Below are positions 9,114 to 18,355 of a stretch of DNA of 64,000 bases, piece after piece. The notes under the pieces were generated by a model. The model saw only the letters and a list, made by a program, of their open reading frames with translations, was not told the origin of the DNA and did not search any database. The translations under genes and the position numbers were made by a program. This stretch comes from Synechococcus sp. RSCCF101 (GTDB lineage: Bacteria; Cyanobacteriota; Cyanobacteriia; PCC-6307; Cyanobiaceae), in NCBI RefSeq assembly GCF_008807075.1, contig NZ_CP035632.1, forward strand, positions 2,542,001 through 2,606,000, in the 5' to 3' direction. Positions within the stretch are counted from its first letter, which is position 1; every line of letters begins with the position of its first letter.

Positions 9114-9625
9114 ACGTCCACGTTGCTGCGGCCGCTCGCCTTGAGCCAGTTCTCGATGTCGAGGTAGCCGCCGGGGTTCTGCCGCACCGCCCGGGTCCAG
9201 ACCTGGGCGGCCTGATCGAACCAGCGATCGGCTTCGTCCCGCTCGCCGCTCTCCTCGGCCAGCCGGCCCCACTTCTCGTAGATCAGCCCCATGTTCTTCA
9301 GGCAGGAGGGCTGATTCGGGTTCTCCTCCAGAGCCCGCGCGTAGGTGTCGAGCGCCCGCTGCTCCTCGCCGTTGCTCATGTAGATGATCGCCATGTTCTT
9401 GAGGGTCTCGCCCCGGTCGATCGGATTGGCCTCGAGCCTCAGGCTCTCCTCATAGTTCTCCAGCGCTTCGGCGTAGTCGCCGTCGTTCTGGGCCGAGAGA
9501 CCATCGCGGTAGTACACGTAGGCCTCCTTGGCCTTGGCATCGATCGGCAGCAGCTTGACGATCAGGTCCGCCATCACCGTGAAGCTCTTGTCGATGAAGT
9601 TGTCGTTGCGTTGGCTGCGCGGCAC
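9104..9625 (-). CDS. ycf3: Photosystem I assembly protein Ycf3
   Basis: TPR chaperone required to assemble photosystem I on thylakoids. The start is the GTG giving the family's invariant beginning [19 protein letters not shown]; upstream residues in frame are not family-like. Three TPR units follow: the [20 protein letters not shown] segment, [20 protein letters not shown], and [20 protein letters not shown]. At 173 residues the length matches the family exactly. The 3' end overlaps radA by ten bases. Confidence 0.95.
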   Translation of the reverse strand: MPRSQRNDNFIDKSFTVMADLIVKLLPIDAKAKEAYVYYRDGLSAQNDGDYAEALENYEESLRLEANPIDRGETLKNMAIIYMSNGEEQRALDTYARALEENPNQPSCLKNMGLIYEKWGRLAEESGERDEADRWFDQAAQVWTRAVRQNPGGYLDIENWLKASGRSNVDVYF

Positions 9626-9702
9626 CGTCGGGTCCTGCTCGGAAGTCTTGCGGTCCATCCTGCCGAGGTGCGCCCGACTTGGGCGCACCTAGCCTTGCCG
9701 CC

Positions 9703-12138
9703 ATGACCCCACCATCCGCGCCCCCTGCGACGGCGAGCGACGGTCCAGCCGCTCACGCCGGGGCCCCCCGTCCGGTGCAGCCGCTGCTGCTCGACATCGA
9801 TGGTCTGAAGTGCGCCGGCTGCGTGCGGGCCGCGGAACGGACCCTGCTGCAGCAGCCCGGGGTGCGTGAGGCGAGCGTGAACCTGCTCACCCGCACGGCC
9901 TGGGTGGGGCTGGAGCCGGCAGCCGATGGGCAGGACCCCGCTCCACCTCCCTCCGACCACGTGCAGGGCCTGCTGGATGCTCTGGCCGGCCTCGGCTTCC
10001 GCGCCAGCGCCCGCAGCGAAGCCGATGGCCAGGCTCCCGCCCACGCCTCCGCTTCGCCCCCCGGCTGGTGGAGCAGCTGGCGGCAGCTGGTGGTGGCCCT
10101 GGTGCTGCTGCTTCTCTCCGGCGCCGGTCATCTGAGTCCTGCCGGTCCTCTGGGGTCGCTGAGCTTCCACGCGCTGCTGGCCACAGTCGCTCTGGCCGGC
10201 CCCGGCCGCCCGATCCTGGTTCGTGGGGTCAGGGCGGCCCTGGCGGGCATGCCCAGCATGGACACCCTGGTGGGGCTGGGGGTCGGCAGTGCCTATCTCG
10301 CCAGCGTGGTGGCCTGGATCTGGCCCGCGGTGGGCTGGCAGTGCTTCTTCAACGAGCCGGTGATGCTGCTGGGCTTCGTGCTGCTGGGCCGCTTCCTCGA
10401 GGACCGGGCCCGCCGCCGCACCGGTTCGGCGCTCGAGCAGCTGGCCCGCCTGCAGCCCGACACCGCCCGCCTGCTGATGGCCGATGGCAGCGTGCGCAGC
10501 GTCCGTCCCGGAGGCCTCCGGCCCGGGGATCGCATCCAGCTGCTGGCCGGCGACCGGATTCCGGTGGATGGCGTGGTTCTGGAGGGCACGTCCTCCATCG
10601 ACATGTCCAGCCTCACCGGCGAGCCGATGCCCGTGGAGGTGGCCGTCGCGGCTCCCCTGTCGGCCGGATGCCTGAATCTGAGCGGCACCCTGGTGCTGGC
10701 TGTGGAGCGCACCGGTTCGGCCACCGCCATGGCCCGGATCATCCGCATGGTGGAGGAAGCCCAGGCCCGCAAGGCCCCCATCCAGGGCCTGGCGGATCGG
10801 GTCTCGGGGCGCTTCTGCGTGGTGGTGCTGGCCCTGGCCCTGGCCACATTCCTGTTCTGGTGGCAGCTCGGCAGTCGCTGGTGGCCGCAGGTGCTGCAGA
10901 TGGCACCGTCCGCTCACGCCCACGGCGGCCATGTCCCCCTGGGCGCTGCGGCCGACACCCCGATCGCCCTGGCGCTGCAGCTGGCGATCGCCGTGCTCGT
11001 GGTGGCCTGCCCCTGCGCGCTCGGACTCGCCACCCCCACCGTGATCACCGTGGCCTCCGGCCTGGCGGCGCGGCGGGGCTGGCTGTTCCGCGGCGGCGAT
11101 GTGATCGAGGCCACCGCAACGGTGGACCGGGTGCTCTTTGACAAGACCGGCACCCTCACCCGGGGCCGGCCGCTGGTGAGCGCGCTGGCCACCGCCGGGT
11201 CCCTGGTCCCCGGCTCCGACGCCGCGACCATCGCGCGTGAGGAGCGGCACCTGCTCGGGCTTGCCGCCAGCCTCGAGCAGCAGAGCCGCCATCCCCTCGC
11301 CCACGCCCTGATTCAGGAGGCGCGCAGCCGTGATCTGTCGCTGGAGGCTCCGAGCGAGGTGCAGACCATCGCCGGGTGCGGGGTGATCGGCCGGCTCCCC
11401 TCCCAGCCCTCGCTTCCGATCCGGGTGGGCCGGCTCGACTGGCTGCAGGAGCAGGGCGTGCCGGTGGACCCGGCCTGGCGCGCCTCACTTGATCTCTGGG
11501 ACCAGCGGGGTGTAAGCACCCTGGCCGTGTCCGCCGGCCCCAGCCTGATCGGGCTGATCGCTGTCGAGGACACCCTGCGGCCGGATGCGCCGGAGACCGT
11601 GGCCAGCCTGCGGCGCATGGGGCTGGCCTCCGGTGTCCTCAGCGGCGACCGGCAGGCTTCGGTGGAACGGCTGGGGGCGGCCATCGGCCTGGACCCCGAC
11701 CAACTGGCCTGGGAGCTCCGCCCCGAGGACAAGCTCACGGCCATCGAGCGGTTTCAGCAGCGGCAGACCGTTGCGATGGTCGGCGACGGCATCAATGACG
11801 CCCCCGCCCTGGCCCGGGCACAGGTGGGGATCGCGGTCGGCACCGGCACCCAGATCGCCCAGGACAGCTCCGATGTGGTGGTGTTGGGGGACCGGCTGGC
11901 CGATCTGCCCGAACTGATCGGCCTGGCGCGCCGCGCGATGGGGCGGATCCGCCAGAACCTGTGGTGGGCCTTCGGCTACAACCTGATCGCCATCCCCCTG
12001 GCGGCCGGTGTGCTGTTGCCCGGGGCCGGTGTGCTGCTCTCGCCCCCGCTGGCGGCCCTGCTGATGGCCTTCAGCTCGATCACCGTGGTGCTCAATGCCC
12101 TCAGCCTCGCGGCTCCGCCGCAGAGGCGCGCAGTGTGA
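9703..12138 (+). CDS. Copper-transporting P1B-type ATPase
   Basis: Moves Cu(I) across a membrane using ATP; cyanobacterial relatives are CtaA (plasma membrane) and PacS (thylakoid). There is an N-terminal heavy-metal domain with GLKCAGC near residue 33, the TGEPMPVE actuator loop, the CPC metal site in VVACPCALGLATP, the phosphorylation motif DKTGTLT and the hinge GDGINDAPALA. The last membrane helices carry YN (FGYNLIAIP) and MAFSS, the residues linked with Cu(I) specificity. I start at the ATG at 9703 (811 residues); a TTG 24 bases upstream is less likely. The stop overlaps the tmk start. CtaA versus PacS cannot be decided here. Confidence 0.88.
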   Translation: MTPPSAPPATASDGPAAHAGAPRPVQPLLLDIDGLKCAGCVRAAERTLLQQPGVREASVNLLTRTAWVGLEPAADGQDPAPPPSDHVQGLLDALAGLGFRASARSEADGQAPAHASASPPGWWSSWRQLVVALVLLLLSGAGHLSPAGPLGSLSFHALLATVALAGPGRPILVRGVRAALAGMPSMDTLVGLGVGSAYLASVVAWIWPAVGWQCFFNEPVMLLGFVLLGRFLEDRARRRTGSALEQLARLQPDTARLLMADGSVRSVRPGGLRPGDRIQLLAGDRIPVDGVVLEGTSSIDMSSLTGEPMPVEVAVAAPLSAGCLNLSGTLVLAVERTGSATAMARIIRMVEEAQARKAPIQGLADRVSGRFCVVVLALALATFLFWWQLGSRWWPQVLQMAPSAHAHGGHVPLGAAADTPIALALQLAIAVLVVACPCALGLATPTVITVASGLAARRGWLFRGGDVIEATATVDRVLFDKTGTLTRGRPLVSALATAGSLVPGSDAATIAREERHLLGLAASLEQQSRHPLAHALIQEARSRDLSLEAPSEVQTIAGCGVIGRLPSQPSLPIRVGRLDWLQEQGVPVDPAWRASLDLWDQRGVSTLAVSAGPSLIGLIAVEDTLRPDAPETVASLRRMGLASGVLSGDRQASVERLGAAIGLDPDQLAWELRPEDKLTAIERFQQRQTVAMVGDGINDAPALARAQVGIAVGTGTQIAQDSSDVVVLGDRLADLPELIGLARRAMGRIRQNLWWAFGYNLIAIPLAAGVLLPGAGVLLSPPLAALLMAFSSITVVLNALSLAAPPQRRAV

Positions 12139-12836
12139 TCGACTCTGCCGGCGACCCGCCCAGCACCCGTCGCGGCTGCTTTCTGGTGGTCGAGGGTGTG
12201 GACGGGGCCGGCAAGACCACCCAGATCGACGCACTGAACCGCTGGCTGCCGGGCAGCGGTCTGATGCCAGCGGGAGCCCGCCTGGTGCTCACCCGCGAAC
12301 CGGGCGGTACCGCGCTGGGTGTGCGGCTGCGGGAGCTGCTCCTGCACCCCCCGGCCGATCAGGCCCCCGCCCCGTCCACTGAGCTGCTGCTCTACGCCGC
12401 CGATCGCGCCCAGCACGTGAACGGTCTGATCCGGCCGGCCCTCGAGCGCGGCGACTGGGTGCTGTGCGATCGCTACACCGGCTCCACACTGGCCTATCAG
12501 GGCTGGGGACGGGGTCTGGCGATCGATCACATCCGCCAGCTCCAGGCGATCGCCACCGAGGGGCTCGGGGCCGATGTGACCCTCTGGCTGGATCTGCCGC
12601 TGGAGGCGGCTCTGGAGCGGCGCGGCCGCAGGTCCGGTGAGCCCGATCGCATGGAGGCCAGCGGCCGGGCCTTTCTGGCGCGGGTCTGCGAGGGCTTCGA
12701 GGCCCTGAGCCGTGAACATCGCTGGCAGCGTCTCGATGCCGGCGCATCCCCCGACCGGGTTCAGGAGGCGGCCAGGGCCGTCCTGCGCCGCGTGCTGGCC
12801 CCGGCATCCCCAGCCGCTGATGAGCCTGTTCCGTGA
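12135..12836 (+). CDS. tmk: Thymidylate kinase
   Basis: Phosphorylates dTMP to dTDP. P-loop VEGVDGAGKTTQ, then LTREPGGTALGVRLRELLL, the DR motif in VLCDRYTGSTLAYQG, and a late LID region. At 233 residues it is slightly longer than typical because of a short N-terminal extension. The GTG start overlaps the ATPase stop (GTGTGA), and the 3' end overlaps holB by 17 bases. The tmk-holB pairing is common in bacteria. Confidence 0.94.
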   Translation: MIDSAGDPPSTRRGCFLVVEGVDGAGKTTQIDALNRWLPGSGLMPAGARLVLTREPGGTALGVRLRELLLHPPADQAPAPSTELLLYAADRAQHVNGLIRPALERGDWVLCDRYTGSTLAYQGWGRGLAIDHIRQLQAIATEGLGADVTLWLDLPLEAALERRGRRSGEPDRMEASGRAFLARVCEGFEALSREHRWQRLDAGASPDRVQEAARAVLRRVLAPASPAADEPVP

Positions 12837-13854
12837 CCTGCTCGGCCAGCCTCTGGCCGTCTCCCTGCTCACCTCCGCCCTCCGCAGCGGACGGCTGGCC
12901 CCGGCCTACCTCTTCCAGGGGCCGGAGGGCGTGGGGCGCACGCTCGCGGCGGAGCGATTCCTGGAAGGCATCGTCACCGGCGGGCAGGAGGACCCCCGCG
13001 TCCGCCGCCGCCTGCGGGCCCGCAACCATCCCGACCTGCTCTGGGTCGAACCCACCTACCAGGTTCAGGGACGGCTGATCCCGCGCTCCCGGGCCCTCGA
13101 GGAGGGTGTGAGCCGCAGGGCCGAGCCCCAGGTCCGCCTGGAGCAGGTGCGGCAGATCACTGCAGCGGTGGCCCGGCCGCCGCTGGAGGCTGCACGCTCG
13201 CTGGTGGTGCTCGAGGGGGCCGAGGCGATGGCGGAGGCGGCGGCCAATGCGCTGCTCAAGACGCTGGAGGAGCCCGGCTCGGCCTGTCTTCTGCTGATCT
13301 GCGCGGCGCCGGATCAGCTGCTCAGCACGATCCGCTCCCGCTGCCAGGCGATTCCCTTCCGGCCGCTGGACCGGGCCAGCTTCCAGGCGGTGCTGGATCG
13401 CCTGCCGATGCCCGATGGTGACCCTGCTTCAGACCAGGCGAGCGGGGAGGATGCCGACCTCCACCGGGATCTGCTGGAGCGGATGGCGGCCGGTTCCCCC
13501 GGGGCCCTGCTCGCCCACCGGCAGCACTGGCATGAGCTGCCCCCCGAGCTGGTGACGGGGCTCTGCGCTCTCGGCGCCAGCCGGAGCGATGCCCTGAGGC
13601 TGGCGGCGGCGGTGAGCGATGCCCTGGATGTGGAGTCCCAGCTCTGGCTGGTGGAGTGGTGGCGCTGGTGGCTCTGGACGCGCCAGGCCGATCCGGCCGT
13701 GCAGCTCCGCCTGCAGCGGCTGCAGCGTCACCTGAGGGCCTACGTGCAGCCCCGGCTGGCCTGGGAGGTGGCAGCGCTCGAGGTGGCCGCCCTGATCAGG
13801 CGCTGGCCTTCGTGTTCTCCAGGCGCTGCCGCTGCACCGCCTCGGCCTGTCTGA
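12820..13854 (+). CDS. holB: DNA polymerase III delta' subunit
   Basis: Clamp-loader subunit, AAA+ fold. [18 protein letters not shown] begins the domain, followed by the Walker A-like [16 protein letters not shown] in which the usual Lys is Arg; delta' subunits are typically not ATPases, so this fits. Then [20 protein letters not shown] and the [14 protein letters not shown] sensor regions. The ATG overlaps the end of tmk by 17 bases, and the last 59 bases overlap the convergent rpaA gene. At 344 residues it has normal length. Confidence 0.9.
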   Translation: MSLFRDLLGQPLAVSLLTSALRSGRLAPAYLFQGPEGVGRTLAAERFLEGIVTGGQEDPRVRRRLRARNHPDLLWVEPTYQVQGRLIPRSRALEEGVSRRAEPQVRLEQVRQITAAVARPPLEAARSLVVLEGAEAMAEAAANALLKTLEEPGSACLLLICAAPDQLLSTIRSRCQAIPFRPLDRASFQAVLDRLPMPDGDPASDQASGEDADLHRDLLERMAAGSPGALLAHRQHWHELPPELVTGLCALGASRSDALRLAAAVSDALDVESQLWLVEWWRWWLWTRQADPAVQLRLQRLQRHLRAYVQPRLAWEVAALEVAALIRRWPSCSPGAAAAPPRPV

Positions 13855-14569
13855 TCAGGGCCTCTCCCGTGGGGAGCTCGAGGCAGTAGCCGGCGCCGTA
13901 GACGGTCTTGATGAAGCGGGGCTTGCGCGGTTCGGGCTCCAGCTTCGTGCGCAGATGCCGCACATGAACCCGGATCGTCTCGATGTCGTCGTCCGGCTCG
14001 TAGCCCCACACCTCCTTCAGGATCAGGGAGGGGGCCACCGTCTGACCATGGCGCTGCAGCAGGCAGTGCAGCAGCTCGAATTCCAGGTGGGTGAGACGCA
14101 CCGGGGCGTCGAACCAGATGGCCTCGAACCGCTCGGGTACCAGCGTCAGAGGCCCGTAGCTGAGGATCTCGCTGTGGCTGGCGGCCAGGGGGGCGTGTTC
14201 GCTGCGGCGCAGCAGCGCCTTGATCCGCACATGCAGCTCCTCGAGATCAAAGGGCTTGGTCAGATAGTCGTCCGCACCGGAATTGAAGCCGCTCACCTTG
14301 TCCTTCGTTCCCCCGAGGGCGGTCAGCATCAGGATCGGAATCCGTGATGTGCGTTCGTCGCGCCGCAGCCGCTGACACAGGGTGAGCCCGTCGACCTTGG
14401 GCAGCATGAGGTCGAGCAGGATCAGATCCGGGGTGAACTGCAGCGCCAGGGCCTGCCCCTTGATGCCGTCATCGGCCTTCTGCACGTCGAAACCGCTGTG
14501 CTGCAGATGGCCCGAGACCAGCTCCAGCATGTCCTTGTCGTCTTCGATCAGCAGAATCGAGGGCTTCAT
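13796..14569 (-). CDS. rpaA: OmpR-family response regulator RpaA
   Basis: Master output regulator of the circadian clock, phosphorylated through SasA, and first described for phycobilisome-photosystem coupling. The receiver has DD10-11, phospho-acceptor Asp53 in [13 protein letters not shown] and [10 protein letters not shown]. The C-terminal DNA-binding domain contains the highly conserved [20 protein letters not shown] and [14 protein letters not shown]. The length is 257 residues. Its 3' end overlaps holB by 59 bases. It is only about 6 kb from rpaB, the other global light regulator. Confidence 0.94.
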   Translation of the reverse strand: MKPSILLIEDDKDMLELVSGHLQHSGFDVQKADDGIKGQALALQFTPDLILLDLMLPKVDGLTLCQRLRRDERTSRIPILMLTALGGTKDKVSGFNSGADDYLTKPFDLEELHVRIKALLRRSEHAPLAASHSEILSYGPLTLVPERFEAIWFDAPVRLTHLEFELLHCLLQRHGQTVAPSLILKEVWGYEPDDDIETIRVHVRHLRTKLEPEPRKPRFIKTVYGAGYCLELPTGEALIRQAEAVQRQRLENTKASA

Positions 14570-14690
14570 GGCTGATGCCCCTGGCCGGGGGGTCTGGCAA
14601 ACCCCTTCATTCTCTTCGCTTCAGCCCGATCCTGCAGCGACCTGAAACGTGCGGGCCGCGCTCCGCCGACGCTCGCCGGGCTCGCCCAAG

Positions 14691-14715
14691 AAAAAAGCCA
14701 CGGCGGAGCCGTGGC
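14691..14715 (-). terminator. Rho-independent terminator of tRNA-Asn
   Basis: Read on the minus strand: an 8-bp perfect stem GCCACGGC/GCCGTGGC with a three-base loop TCC, followed by six T residues. It sits 12 bases after the tRNA gene, so it ends that transcript before the rpaA promoter region. Confidence 0.88.
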
Positions 14716-14727
14716 CTGCAACTGCAA

Positions 14728-14799
14728 CTCCCCGGGCGGGATTCGAACCTGCGACCAATCGATTAACAGTCGACCGCTCTACCGCTGAGCTACCGAGGA
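14728..14799 (-). tRNA. trnN-GUU: tRNA-Asn (anticodon GTT)
   Basis: A 72-base cloverleaf on the minus strand. Acceptor stem TCCTCGG pairs with CCGGGGA with one G-T wobble. D-arm AGCTCAGCGGTAGAGC, anticodon loop CTGTTAA with GTT, and T-arm loop GGTTCGAATCC are all present. The 3' CCA is not encoded, so it must be added after transcription. An intrinsic terminator follows directly. Confidence 0.97.
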
Positions 14800-14849
14800 A
14801 TCAGCGTGGCCAATGATACCTCCTGGCGGTGCGCCTCCAGCCCGTGGGC

Positions 14850-15575
14850 TCAGCCCCCCGGGCGCTTCAGGCCGCTCCGCAGCGCGGCGCCGCTTCGCCA
14901 TGGCCCCAGCCGTCCCGACTCCATCAGTGCCGCCCCGTGGCAGCGGTCCAGCTCCTCCAGGCGATGGGTGATCCAGAGGGCCGTGATCGGGTGGTCCCCC
15001 CGTTCACACAGGCCCAGGATCACATCGAGCACATCGCCCTGGTGCTCCGGGTCAAGCAGGGCGGTCGGCTCGTCGAGCAGCAGCAGATCGCCATCCCCGG
15101 CCAGGGCTCCGGCGATGGCGAGCCTCTGCTTCTGCCCGCCGCTGAGGGTGTGGATCGGTCGCTCCTCGAAGCCGGCCAGGCCCACATCCGCCAGGGCCCG
15201 GCTCACCCGGGCCTCCGTCTCATGTCTTGAAAGCGTGGCTGGCATGCCCAGCTGCAGGTCGCTGCTGCAGGTGGGGAGCAGGAGCTGGTGATCGGGATTC
15301 TGGAAGACGAGAGCGGGCTTGCCTGTGGAGTGGACCGTGCCCGCATCGGGGCTGATCAGGCCGGCGATCACCCGGAACAGCGTGCTCTTGCCGCAGCCGT
15401 TGCGGCCCACGATCATCCAGAGGCCGGGGCCGGGCAGGCGGGTGCTGCAGCCGGAGAGGGCGGGCCGACCCGATGGCCAGTGGAACGTCACCGACTCCAG
15501 TACGAGCGGAGCGGTTGCGGCTGAGGTCAACGGTTCAGCTGTCGAGGCTGAAGCCGGGCCGGCGCACACCGCCAC
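14850..15575 (-). CDS. ABC transporter ATP-binding protein, ECF/CbiO-like
   Basis: Energises an importer, most like the A-components of energy-coupling-factor systems. Walker [19 protein letters not shown]-loop [13 protein letters not shown], signature [15 protein letters not shown], Walker [13 protein letters not shown] and H-loop ITHRLEEL are all intact. At 241 residues it is a single ATPase domain. No permease or substrate-binding gene is adjacent, so the substrate is unknown. The start at 15575 overlaps the upstream UPF0367 gene by 41 bases, so the true start may be somewhat later. Confidence 0.82.
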   Translation of the reverse strand: MAVCAGPASASTAEPLTSAATAPLVLESVTFHWPSGRPALSGCSTRLPGPGLWMIVGRNGCGKSTLFRVIAGLISPDAGTVHSTGKPALVFQNPDHQLLLPTCSSDLQLGMPATLSRHETEARVSRALADVGLAGFEERPIHTLSGGQKQRLAIAGALAGDGDLLLLDEPTALLDPEHQGDVLDVILGLCERGDHPITALWITHRLEELDRCHGAALMESGRLGPWRSGAALRSGLKRPGG

Positions 15576-15798
15576 CGGTGCTGGATTTCTCGTACATCTG
15601 AACCGCCACGATCTCGCTGCTGAGCAGGCAGACCCGTTTCTCCTCGTCCTTCTCGCAGCTGAGGTTCAGCAGGCGGGGCTGCTGGTTCTCGAGGGCCTGG
15701 CGGACCTCGGCGAACAGCCCCTCGGCGGCGTCCCGCTCCTTGCGCTGCACCGAGAAGGGCATGGGACTGAGCTTCAGGCTCATCTCGATGACGTACAC
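15535..15798 (-). CDS. UPF0367 family protein
   Basis: An 87-residue protein of a family confined, as far as I know, to cyanobacteria and some plastids. The GTG start gives the family beginning [20 protein letters not shown]; later conserved parts are [19 protein letters not shown] and VSEIL-like [16 protein letters not shown]. It has no membrane segment or signal peptide. Function is unknown. It is upstream of, and overlaps, the ABC ATPase gene, and diverges from psbD with a 168-base spacer. Confidence 0.82.
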   Translation of the reverse strand: MYVIEMSLKLSPMPFSVQRKERDAAEGLFAEVRQALENQQPRLLNLSCEKDEEKRVCLLSSEIVAVQMYEKSSTGGGVRRPGFSLDS

Positions 15799-15947
15799 GG
15801 TGCGTCCACGGCAGGGGGCGCCCACTCTGGCGAATCACCGGCAGGCCATCGCGCGGGAAGCCGGCTGAGTACTTCTGCTCATCGGGGCCGGCGGAAGGGC
15901 GGCAGCCCTGCACGGCCCCGCTCAGCTCTCTAGTATCACCGCTGTAA

Positions 15948-15961
15948 AGCTTCATGAAGCT
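15948..15961. promoter_or_regulatory. Perfect 14-bp palindrome in the psbD leader
   Basis: AGCTTCATGAAGCT reads identically on both strands and ends five bases before the psbD ATG. It could form a hairpin over the ribosome-binding region or serve as a protein site. A possible -10 element TAGTAT lies at 15931-15936, with no clear -35 box. Confidence 0.45.
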
Positions 15962-15966
15962 CACTC

Positions 15967-17022
15967 ATGACGATCGCTGTAGGGCGCGCGCCACAGCGGG
16001 GATGGTTTGACGTCCTCGATGACTGGTTGAAGCGCGACCGCTTTGTTTTTGTCGGCTGGTCCGGCATCCTGCTGTTCCCGACCGCCTACCTGGCGATCGG
16101 CGGCTGGCTGACCGGCACGACCTTCGTGACCTCCTGGTACACGCACGGAATTGCGTCGTCGTACCTGGAGGGTTGCAACTTCCTGACCGCGGCGGTGAGC
16201 ACACCGGCCGACGCGATGGGCCACAGCCTGCTGCTGCTCTGGGGCCCTGAGGCCCAGGGCGATTTTGTGCGCTGGTGCCAGCTGGGAGGCCTGTGGGCCT
16301 TCGTGGCGCTGCACGGCGCCTTCGCGCTGATCGGCTTCATGCTGCGTCAGTTCGAGATTGCCCGTCTGGTGGGCATCCGCCCGTACAACGCGATTGCCTT
16401 CTCAGGCCCGATCGCGGTGTTCGTGAGCGTGTTCCTGATGTATCCGCTGGGCCAGAGCAGCTGGTTCTTCGCGCCGAGCTTCGGCGTGGCGGCGATTTTC
16501 CGCTTCCTGCTGTTCCTGCAGGGCTTCCACAACTGGACGCTGAACCCGTTCCACATGATGGGCGTGGCCGGCATTCTGGGTGGCGCGCTGTTGTGCGCGA
16601 TCCACGGAGCCACGGTGGAGAACACGCTGTTCGAGGACGGCGAGCAGGCCAACACCTTCAAGGCGTTCGAGCCGACGCAGGAGGAGGAGACCTACTCGAT
16701 GGTGACGGCCAACCGTTTCTGGAGCCAGATTTTCGGGATTGCGTTCTCGAACAAGCGCTGGCTGCACTTCTTCATGCTGTTCGTGCCTGTGATGGGCCTG
16801 TGGACGAGCTCGATCGGGATCATCGGTCTGGCGCTGAACCTGCGTGCGTATGACTTCGTGTCGCAGGAGATCCGTGCAGCAGAGGATCCTGAGTTCGAGA
16901 CGTTCTACACCAAGAACATTCTGCTGAATGAAGGTCTGCGTGCCTGGATGGCACCAGCGGACCAACCGCACGAAAACTTCGTCTTCCCTGAAGAGGTTCT
17001 GCCCCGCGGTAACGCCCTCTGA
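15967..17022 (+). CDS. psbD: Photosystem II D2 protein
   Basis: Core reaction-centre subunit of photosystem II in the thylakoid. The sequence is a full-length D2 of 351 residues: it starts [20 protein letters not shown], has the TyrD region [14 protein letters not shown], the chlorophyll and iron ligands in [15 protein letters not shown], the second iron ligand in the NKRWLHFF segment, and ends [10 protein letters not shown]. There is no psbC downstream, so this is probably the stand-alone second psbD copy rather than the psbDC operon. Codon choice differs from its neighbours: many GCG and ATT codons where they use GCC and ATC. A 14-bp palindrome overlaps the leader, and an intrinsic terminator follows. 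Confidence 0.97.
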   Translation: MTIAVGRAPQRGWFDVLDDWLKRDRFVFVGWSGILLFPTAYLAIGGWLTGTTFVTSWYTHGIASSYLEGCNFLTAAVSTPADAMGHSLLLLWGPEAQGDFVRWCQLGGLWAFVALHGAFALIGFMLRQFEIARLVGIRPYNAIAFSGPIAVFVSVFLMYPLGQSSWFFAPSFGVAAIFRFLLFLQGFHNWTLNPFHMMGVAGILGGALLCAIHGATVENTLFEDGEQANTFKAFEPTQEEETYSMVTANRFWSQIFGIAFSNKRWLHFFMLFVPVMGLWTSSIGIIGLALNLRAYDFVSQEIRAAEDPEFETFYTKNILLNEGLRAWMAPADQPHENFVFPEEVLPRGNAL

Positions 17023-17053
17023 TCACCAGAGAGTGTCCAACTCCGTTCTCTCG

Positions 17054-17077
17054 GCCCCCGTAAGGGGGCTTATTTGT
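17054..17077 (+). terminator. Rho-independent terminator of psbD
   Basis: Six-bp stem GCCCCC/GGGGGC with loop GTAA, followed by TTATTTGT. It lies 32 bases after the psbD stop and marks the boundary to lower-GC DNA. Confidence 0.85.
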
Positions 17078-17189
17078 TGGCTGATCCAAATCGGGGTGAC
17101 GTGCACCCCGGAAATCGCTCCAGGGTGAACAAGGCCGTTTGCAGTAGCGTCCGAGAACAGCCTGTACTGCTTGATTGGGTGAGCCTCCC

Positions 17190-18176
17190 ATGCTCGATGT
17201 CTACGGCTCCAGCCAGCCGCCGGAGCGATCTGCTGCTCCCGGGGAGTTGATCCGGCGGCAGCGACTCGTTCAGCGTCTGATCGGCTTGGTTCTGTGCTTC
17301 GGTGGCAGCGCTCTTGTTGTGGCCTCTGGCGTGAAAGCGATGTTGTCGATCACGCAGGGCCTTCCCTGGACCGGAGAAGTTCCCCTCGCGATCGCCGGAA
17401 CGGTGGTCGTGTCGCTGGGGATCGGTGCAGGCCGATCACGACAGCTGGCGCTGTTGCTTGGGGGCCTGAGCAGGCGGGCGCGCAAGAGAAGGGCCTTCGT
17501 GGTCGCGGTGGTCGCGGTGGCTTTGGTGGCATGCATGGTTGGCATGAAGCTCTCTGTTGGCAGTGTCTCTCGATACAAGCGCCTGCTTGGCGAGGGCGGC
17601 TTGATTGAGTACGGCCAGGTTCTTCTGCTGGCTGCGTCAGCCTGGTGCACCGCTCTCATTGCCAAAGACTGTTTCCGCCGACTTGGCTTGCGGGCCTTGG
17701 GGACGGCCAGCGCCGTTGCATCGTTTGGCCTTGCTTTTCTCGTGATGGAGGAGCTGGCATGGGGGCAAGTCTTGTTTGGCTGGCAGACTCCGGAGGGAAT
17801 CGCCAATGTCAATGCGCAGAATCAAACAACATTCCATAATCTTGACGTCTTTCAGTCGTCCCTGGACGTCTCCTTTTTTCTGTTGATGCTTGCGCTCCTG
17901 ATTGTCATCGTGGTTCAGCCTTTCGGTTCATACCCGACGTCTCAGGATGGTCTCAGTCCCAAAGCCGTGGGTGCTCTCCTTTTGCCTCCACGCTACTTCT
18001 GGCCGCTTGGCCTGGTGTCAGTCCTGATCTCCCTGTTCGTCGCCAGTAAAGGCGCGCCAACAATCATCTTTAATCGTGATCAGGAGTGGGCCGAGTTGGT
18101 CTTTTATCTTGTGCTCGCATTGGCCTCTCTTCGAGGCTACATCTTGTTGGGTGGGATGAATCGGTCCGCTGAGTGA
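17190..18176 (+). CDS. Uncharacterised polytopic membrane protein
   Basis: A 328-residue protein with about eight hydrophobic segments, for example LIGLVLCFGGSALVVASGV near residue 35, VVAVVAVALVACMVGM near 112 and SFFLLMLALLIVIVV near 230. The central conserved patch MEELAWGQVLFGWQTPE followed by AQNQTTFHNL resembles an uncharacterised family of bacterial membrane proteins seen beside surface-polysaccharide genes. The start is the ATG at 17190. GC is clearly lower than in the flanks (42 percent in 17821-17880), which suggests acquisition. A glycan-related role is inferred from position only. Confidence 0.6.
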   Translation: MLDVYGSSQPPERSAAPGELIRRQRLVQRLIGLVLCFGGSALVVASGVKAMLSITQGLPWTGEVPLAIAGTVVVSLGIGAGRSRQLALLLGGLSRRARKRRAFVVAVVAVALVACMVGMKLSVGSVSRYKRLLGEGGLIEYGQVLLLAASAWCTALIAKDCFRRLGLRALGTASAVASFGLAFLVMEELAWGQVLFGWQTPEGIANVNAQNQTTFHNLDVFQSSLDVSFFLLMLALLIVIVVQPFGSYPTSQDGLSPKAVGALLLPPRYFWPLGLVSVLISLFVASKGAPTIIFNRDQEWAELVFYLVLALASLRGYILLGGMNRSAE

Positions 18177-18355
18177 GTGCAGTTCCAGGTGAGGCATCAG
18201 GCCTTGGCCATTGCACAACCGGCTGGTATGCCAGCAACACGGCTCATGGCAGGCGCTGTCAACGCACCACTAAGTGAGTCATCTCCAGCCGACGGCTCTC
18301 ATTGTTGTGCAGGGGCGCTCAGCACGTCTCACTGCGTCAAACTCGCAGGGCAGTG

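Noticed and set aside
9679-9702. TTG start for the P-type ATPase
   Set aside because: The ATG at 9703 is a better start and the extra residues lie in the divergent spacer to ycf3.
18177-18355. Small frame after the low-GC membrane protein
   Set aside because: No ribosome-binding site or conserved residues; runs antisense into the GT2 gene.
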